From the NCBI GenBank assembly GCA_016649795.1, contig JAENWZ010000013.1, positions 1-18,220 on the forward strand: DNA of 18,220 bases, given 5' to 3'. A program made the translations under genes and the position numbers. The notes under the pieces are model-generated. The model saw nothing but the letters and a program-made list of their open reading frames with translations. It did not search any database and was not told the DNA's origin. Source of the DNA: Proteiniphilum sp. (GTDB taxonomy: Bacteria; Bacteroidota; Bacteroidia; Bacteroidales; Dysgonomonadaceae). Below, one piece after another: positions 14,735 through 18,220 of this stretch; position 1 is the stretch's first letter, and each line of letters starts with the position of its first letter.

Positions 14735-15799
14735 ATGGAAAAGATTATTGACCCGGTAAATAAAGAACTGATAAAAAGTGAACTGACAGTTCAGAAAAGG
14801 GTAAGAATCACCAATAAAGCAAACAACGAAATTTATGTCTTCACTGCGCAGGACTCTCCCAATCTGATGCGTGAAGTAGGCCGGTTGCGCGAGATCGCAT
14901 TCCGCCATTACGGAGGTGGCACAGGATTAGCAGCCGATATAGACAAATATGACATCATGGATGTCCCCTACCGCCAGCTGATTGTCTGGGATCCTGAAAA
15001 TGAAGAGATTCTGGGAGGTTACCGGTTCATCTACGGTTCCGATGTGGAGTTTGATGAGAATGGTAAACCAATGCTTGCCACCGCTCATCTCTACAACTTT
15101 TCACAGCAGTTTATCACAGATTTTCTGCCGACAACGGTAGAATTGGGCAGATCGTTTGTCTCGCTTGAGTACCAATCCACACTGCTGGGAAGAAAAGGAA
15201 TTTTCGCCCTCGACAACTTGTGGGACGGATTGGGTGCACTCACTGTCATCGATCCCGGTATTAATTATTTCTTCGGAAAAGTAACCATGTACGGCACCTA
15301 CAACAAAGATGCCCGCAATATGATCCTTTACTTCCTCAACAAGCACTTCCCCGACGACAACAAGCTTGTAACACCTATTGAACCTCTTTTTACCGGTACA
15401 GATGCAGAGAAGATGAAGAGCCTGTTTCGCGGGAAGAACTTCAGGGAAGATTATAAAATACTCAACAAAGAGGTGAGAGCCCTGGGGTATAACATCCCGC
15501 CACTGATCAATGCTTACATGAGCCTTTCACCTACAATGCGCTTTTTCGGTACTGCCATCAATGATGAATTTGGAGAGGTGGAAGAGTCAGGCATTCTCAT
15601 TAAAATTGACCAGATCCTGGAAGAAAAACGGGAACGTCACATTGAAACCTATTTGAAAAGCAAGCCCAGTAAACGATTTCTGATGAGACTCAGAAAGATT
15701 ATCTCCGTCAAAACCTCAAAAAGAAAAGAAGCTGCAGAAAAGGTCAAAACAGGAAAAAAGATTAAAGTGAAACGCATTTCTGTCAAAAGTAATAAATAA
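14735..15799 (+). CDS. OlsB-like N-acyltransferase (GNAT-related), probable amino-acid lipid synthesis (GlsB-like)
   Basis: This 354-residue protein belongs to the OlsB/'hemolysin' N-acyltransferase group, related in fold to GNAT and LuxI enzymes. Family landmarks are LMREVGRLREIAFRHYGGGTG (split here as LMREVGRLRE at about 45 and AFRHYGGGTG at about 56), YRQLIVWDPENEEILGGYRF, and VELGRSFVSLEYQ (about 138-150), which resembles the acyl-ACP-binding core. By analogy it transfers a 3-hydroxyacyl group from acyl-ACP to the amino group of glycine or ornithine, the first step before the upstream O-acyltransferase acts. The gap between the two genes is 26 bp, so they form an operon. The last 45 or so residues are strikingly basic (repeated Lys/Arg), a tail that may hold the enzyme on the anionic membrane; this is inference. 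The start ATG 14735 is clear. Confidence 0.82.
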   Translation: MEKIIDPVNKELIKSELTVQKRVRITNKANNEIYVFTAQDSPNLMREVGRLREIAFRHYGGGTGLAADIDKYDIMDVPYRQLIVWDPENEEILGGYRFIYGSDVEFDENGKPMLATAHLYNFSQQFITDFLPTTVELGRSFVSLEYQSTLLGRKGIFALDNLWDGLGALTVIDPGINYFFGKVTMYGTYNKDARNMILYFLNKHFPDDNKLVTPIEPLFTGTDAEKMKSLFRGKNFREDYKILNKEVRALGYNIPPLINAYMSLSPTMRFFGTAINDEFGEVEESGILIKIDQILEEKRERHIETYLKSKPSKRFLMRLRKIISVKTSKRKEAAEKVKTGKKIKVKRISVKSNK

Positions 15800-16018
15800 G
15801 AAACTACAGGCATAACTCTTTCCTTTTTATTTGTCAATTATCCATCCCAAAACCTCTTCGGGTAACTAATTGACTGAACTTTCGCATGTCTCACGATTAT
15901 CGCTAAATCTTTCGACTGTCGCTGTTTAGCTCTATACGCTTAATGAGAATACTTGCGACTATAGAGCATATCAAAGGCAGCGAAATGATGCAGCCTTTGA
16001 TATTTGCAACTGATATTA
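15800..16018. other. Non-coding gap with adjoining hairpin-forming inverted repeats
   Basis: No gene is supported here. Two perfect inverted repeats lie end to end. GCTCTATA (15929-15936) pairs with TATAGAGC (15960-15967); three more pairs (CGC/GCG) form across a two-base bulge. Directly next, ATATCAAAGGC (15968-15978) pairs with GCCTTTGATAT (15993-16003) around a 14-nt loop. A third, weaker pair, GCTAAA/TTTAGC (15902-15907 and 15925-15930), overlaps the first. No T-run follows on the plus strand, so neither hairpin is a standard intrinsic terminator for the acyltransferase operon. They may be protein-binding sites, an RNA element or a trace of mobile DNA. Confidence 0.5.
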
Positions 16019-16048
16019 TTGACTGTTTTAAAACTTATATTATCTTTG
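16019..16048 (+). promoter_or_regulatory. Promoter for the flavodoxin gene
   Basis: TTG at 16019-16021 is separated by exactly 19 bp from TATCTTTG at 16041-16048. This fits the Bacteroidetes primary promoter (-33 TTTG/TTG, 19-21 bp, -7 TAnnTTTG) and is the best match in the window. Transcription would begin near 16053-16056, leaving a leader of about 185 nt before the flavodoxin ATG. Confidence 0.7.
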
Positions 16049-16054
16049 CGTCGT

Positions 16055-16239
16055 TTACATATAGAACCAGCTTAGTGAAACGGGCTTGATCAAAATATCA
16101 CCCGATTTAATAATTTTCGCAAAATAACATTCGATGACTGGATGGTAGTCAAATAACGTTCAATGCCAGAAGGGCAACCCATTGACTCCGTTGATACCTC
16201 GAACTCCACAAAATAGAAAGAAAATAATAAAATTTAAGT
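16055..16239 (+). promoter_or_regulatory. Long foldable 5' leader of the flavodoxin mRNA (candidate cis-regulatory RNA)
   Basis: The inferred leader is about 185 nt and has no coding potential I recognise. It can form a hairpin with CGGG and TGAT (16081-16090) pairing with ATCA and CCCG (16097-16104) across a two-base bulge. Further on, AGTC(AA) at 16147-16152 can pair either upstream with GACT (16136-16139) or downstream with TTGACT (16182-16187). The downstream choice encloses a small TGCC/GGCA hairpin (16164-16176). A competing TCAATG/CATTGA pair (16160-16165 and 16180-16185) also exists. The last 30 nt are A-rich and unpaired up to the ATG. I cannot match it to a known riboswitch; function is inferred only from length and mutually exclusive pairings. 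Confidence 0.4.
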
Positions 16240-16743
16240 ATGAAGTCAATAGCAATAATTTACGGATCAAGCACAGAAAATACGAAAGTTGCAGCAGAGA
16301 AGATTGCCGAACAGCTGGCCGACTACGCCCCCACCCTGGCGGATATCTACGATGGTGACGAAAAACCTTTTCTTACTCACGATGTTCTGATCCTCGGTGT
16401 ATCCACCTGGGGCGTGCAGGATCTGCAGGACGACTGGAATGATTTCTACCCCAAGCTGGAGAAGCTCGATCTCTCCGGTAAGACGATCGCGCTGTTCGGA
16501 TTGGGTGATGCCTCCATCTATCCCAGTTCTTTTGTGGATGCGATGGGTATCCTCTATGAGATCGTTTCACAAAAAGGAGCCACCATCATCGGAGAGGTCT
16601 CTCCCGAAGGCTACGATTTCGAATATTCCAGGGCAGTGGTGAACAACAAGTTCGTAGGTCTGCCACTGGATGACGATACTGAGCCGGAACTGACCGATGA
16701 GCGCATTGCGAACTGGCTGGAGACTTTAAAACCCTATTTATAA
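16240..16743 (+). CDS. fldA: Long-chain flavodoxin
   Basis: Flavodoxin is a small cytoplasmic FMN protein that carries low-potential electrons, often replacing ferredoxin when iron is scarce. The 167-residue length fits the long-chain class. FMN-binding features are visible: the phosphate loop YGSSTENTK (8-16), the 50s loop STWGVQDLQDDW with Trp57, and the 90s loop GLGDASIYPSSFVDAMG with Tyr94, the two aromatic residues that sandwich the flavin. The C-terminal PELTDERIANWLE is typical of FldA. One oddity: the loop usually reads T-G-N-T, but here Glu13 replaces the glycine (GAA at 16276-16278). The gene appears to be monocistronic, with its own promoter and a long leader. The start ATG 16240 follows an A-rich stretch. 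No clear intrinsic terminator follows. Confidence 0.94.
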   Translation: MKSIAIIYGSSTENTKVAAEKIAEQLADYAPTLADIYDGDEKPFLTHDVLILGVSTWGVQDLQDDWNDFYPKLEKLDLSGKTIALFGLGDASIYPSSFVDAMGILYEIVSQKGATIIGEVSPEGYDFEYSRAVVNNKFVGLPLDDDTEPELTDERIANWLETLKPYL

Positions 16744-16780
16744 CAGATCCTGTATTCCCAGGGATTCAATTCTAATTCCT

Positions 16781-16989
16781 TCACGGCTGAGACTTCTGCC
16801 GAATCGGTGCGGCAACCTTCCCTATCTCAAACCCGTGCTGATCTACTGTGGTGAGCGTAGGTTCGGTTACTTCAGTAATATAGCTGTTGGTGAAACCGCA
16901 TAAACCTGTACAAGTTTACGAGTCCCCGCGCTGATAGCCGGATGATTTTTCATCGCGCGCGAAACGGTAGATGGCGACAGGTTAAGTAC
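16781..16989 (-). pseudogene. Relic of a LacI-family transcriptional regulator (two fused fragments)
   Basis: On the minus strand 16989 to about 16897 encodes VLNLSPSTVSRAMKNHPAI and then SAGTRKLVQVYA, the recognition helix and hinge-side part of a LacI-family DNA-binding domain. It then switches frame at about 16895-16899 to GFTNSYITEVTEPTLTTV followed by DQHGFEIGKVAA, the characteristic late part of the LacI effector domain, ending at TGA 16781-16783. The first 15 or so residues of the domain are missing (an in-frame TGA is at 16990-16992), and more than 200 codons of the sugar-binding domain are deleted. The two remnants are out of frame, and the true C terminus is lost. It cannot make a working regulator. 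It lies between flavodoxin and the arginine deiminase-like gene, so a former LacI-regulated locus may have been deleted here. Confidence 0.85.
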
Positions 16990-17005
16990 TCAAAACCATG
17001 TTGTT

Positions 17006-18220
17006 ATGATAGAAAGAAAGAAATGTACCTTAAATATCCAATCGGAAATTGGGTCTCTGGAAGCAGTATTGTTGCATTACCCGGGAGCAGAGGTGGAGAA
17101 CATGACTCCCCGCAATGCACAAAGAGCGCTCTACAGCGACATACTCAACCTCTCCATCGCCCGGAAGGAGTACGATCAGCTGCTCGGTGTACTGCAAAAG
17201 AGCTCAAACGTGTATGAAGTATCCGATCTTCTGTCAAAACTGCTGGAGAAGGAAGAGCTGAAAGAAAATCTTATCCGCAAGATTTGTGAGAAGGAGCAGG
17301 TACACGGTTATATCGATTACCTGATGGATCTGCCAGCAACCACGCTTGCAAAGATTCTGATCGAAGGTCTTCCCATTCAAATTAATACACTCACCGATTT
17401 CCTGCGCGAAGAGTATTATGCCCTGAAACCGCTCTACAATTTCTATTTCACACGTGATTCCTCTGCTATCATCGGCAACAACGCTCTGATCTGCAAAATG
17501 GCCAATGACGTTCGCATGCGCGAATCGATGATTATGGATGCCATATATAAAAGCGATCTCTTTTTCAATGGCAACGTGCTTAACACCTACGATCTGTCGC
17601 AAAACAGCCCGATGGTAAAGGTGGAAGGAGGTGATCTGTTGGTATTAAGAGACGACATTCTCCTCATAGGTAACGGAACGAGAACAAATACACAAGGTAT
17701 CGACCTGCTGGTGCAGGAGTTCTGCAGAAGCAGCGCAGGGAAAAAACATGTGATTGTGCAGCAGCTTCCCGAGTCGCCCGAGTCGTTCATTCACCTCGAT
17801 ATGGTCTTCACACTGCTAGACACTGACAAAGCGATGGTTTACAGACCACTCATCATGGGCAGCTCACCCTATCAGACAGTACATATGCAGATTGAAAACG
17901 GGAAGGTGACCAGGATCTCCTCAGCAAGCGGGATCCTGAGCCTGCTGCGAAAACTGGGTCTCGACCTGGAGCCGGTTGTGTGTGGAGGAAAGGCTGACGA
18001 CTGGGATCAGGAGCGTGAACAGTGGCACAGTGGGGCCAACTTCCTGGCTCTCGCACCGGGAAAGGTGCTCTCTTATGCACGCAATATTCACACGCTGGAA
18101 GAGCTCTACAAAAACGGCTTTGAGGTGGTGACCTCCAACGATGTCATCAATAACAGATATGACATCACATCAGCAAACAAGTGTGTGATCACGCTCGAGG
18201 GTTCAGAGTTACCACGCGGA
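17006..18220 (+). CDS. Arginine deiminase-family protein, 5' 405 codons (runs off right edge)
   Basis: Arginine deiminase hydrolyses L-arginine to citrulline and ammonia in the cytoplasm, the entry to the arginine dihydrolase pathway. The frame from ATG 17006 stays open to the last base. Family features appear in order: LEAVLLHYPGAEVENMTP (about 18-35), FTRD with Asp151, EGGD with Glu207, HLDMVFT with His263 and Asp265, SGANFLALAPGKVLSYARN (about 342-360), and GSELPRG at 399-405. The positions track the Asp166/Glu224/His278/Asp280 catalytic set of Pseudomonas ArcA with a constant offset of about 15-17. The catalytic cysteine, expected about ten residues further on, lies beyond the window, so activity cannot be confirmed. 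About 20 extra residues (around 376-396) before GSELPRG differ from the classic enzyme. No promoter of the TAnnTTTG type is seen upstream. Confidence 0.9.
   Translation, partial: MIERKKCTLNIQSEIGSLEAVLLHYPGAEVENMTPRNAQRALYSDILNLSIARKEYDQLLGVLQKSSNVYEVSDLLSKLLEKEELKENLIRKICEKEQVHGYIDYLMDLPATTLAKILIEGLPIQINTLTDFLREEYYALKPLYNFYFTRDSSAIIGNNALICKMANDVRMRESMIMDAIYKSDLFFNGNVLNTYDLSQNSPMVKVEGGDLLVLRDDILLIGNGTRTNTQGIDLLVQEFCRSSAGKKHVIVQQLPESPESFIHLDMVFTLLDTDKAMVYRPLIMGSSPYQTVHMQIENGKVTRISSASGILSLLRKLGLDLEPVVCGGKADDWDQEREQWHSGANFLALAPGKVLSYARNIHTLEELYKNGFEVVTSNDVINNRYDITSANKCVITLEGSELPRG

Noticed and set aside
15849..16008. Minus-strand hydrophobic reading frame across the hairpin region as a gene remnant
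   Set aside because: It is short, has no recognisable start or family motif, and is better explained by the inverted repeats.
16744..16770. Intrinsic terminator after flavodoxin (CCTG...CAGG)
   Set aside because: The stem is only about 4-6 bp with a bulge, and no T-run follows.
16942..17217. Plus-strand 91-codon ORF
   Set aside because: It is out of frame with, and overlapped by, the arginine deiminase-family frame starting at 17006, which has clear motifs.

Overview
The window looks like ordinary chromosome from a Bacteroidetes bacterium, most likely of the order Bacteroidales; I cannot fix the genus. Four things point there: the gene order of the division/cell-wall (dcw) cluster, promoter-like elements of the Bacteroidetes type (TAnnTTTG), weak or absent Shine-Dalgarno sites with A/T-rich start regions, and a gene pair resembling the glycine-lipid acyltransferases of Bacteroides.

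Positions 1 to about 13,700 (minus strand) hold a nearly complete dcw operon. In transcription order it is mraZ, rsmH, ftsL, ftsI (PASTA-containing PBP), murE, mraY, murD, ftsW, murG, murC, ftsQ and the first 122 codons of ftsA, which runs off the left edge. All genes point the same way with short gaps. Together they supply the cytoplasmic and lipid-linked steps of peptidoglycan synthesis (MurE, MurD, MurC, MraY, MurG) and the septal machinery (FtsL, FtsQ, FtsI, FtsW, FtsA). MurF is not present here. A promoter candidate sits upstream of mraZ, and three 10-bp-spaced GTG-containing repeats overlapping it look like a MraZ autoregulatory operator. Two gaps inside the operon carry short tandem repeats: 7-bp units between rsmH and ftsL, and 8-bp units between ftsW and murD.

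Positions 13,700 to 15,800 (plus strand), divergent from mraZ, hold two acyltransferase genes. One is PlsC/OlsA-like and the other OlsB-like (GNAT-related). They probably make an N-acyl, O-acyloxyacyl amino-acid lipid (glycine or ornithine lipid).

Positions 15,800 to 18,220 hold a 440-bp gap with hairpins, a good promoter and a long, foldable leader; then a long-chain flavodoxin gene; then the wreck of a LacI-family regulator on the minus strand; and finally the 5' 405 codons of an arginine deiminase-family gene that runs off the right edge just before its expected catalytic cysteine.

I see no CRISPR array, intact insertion sequence, tRNA or rRNA, and no clear new defence or biosynthetic system. 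The points most worth following are the MraZ operator, the LacI relic, the flavodoxin leader and the repeat tracts inside an essential operon.
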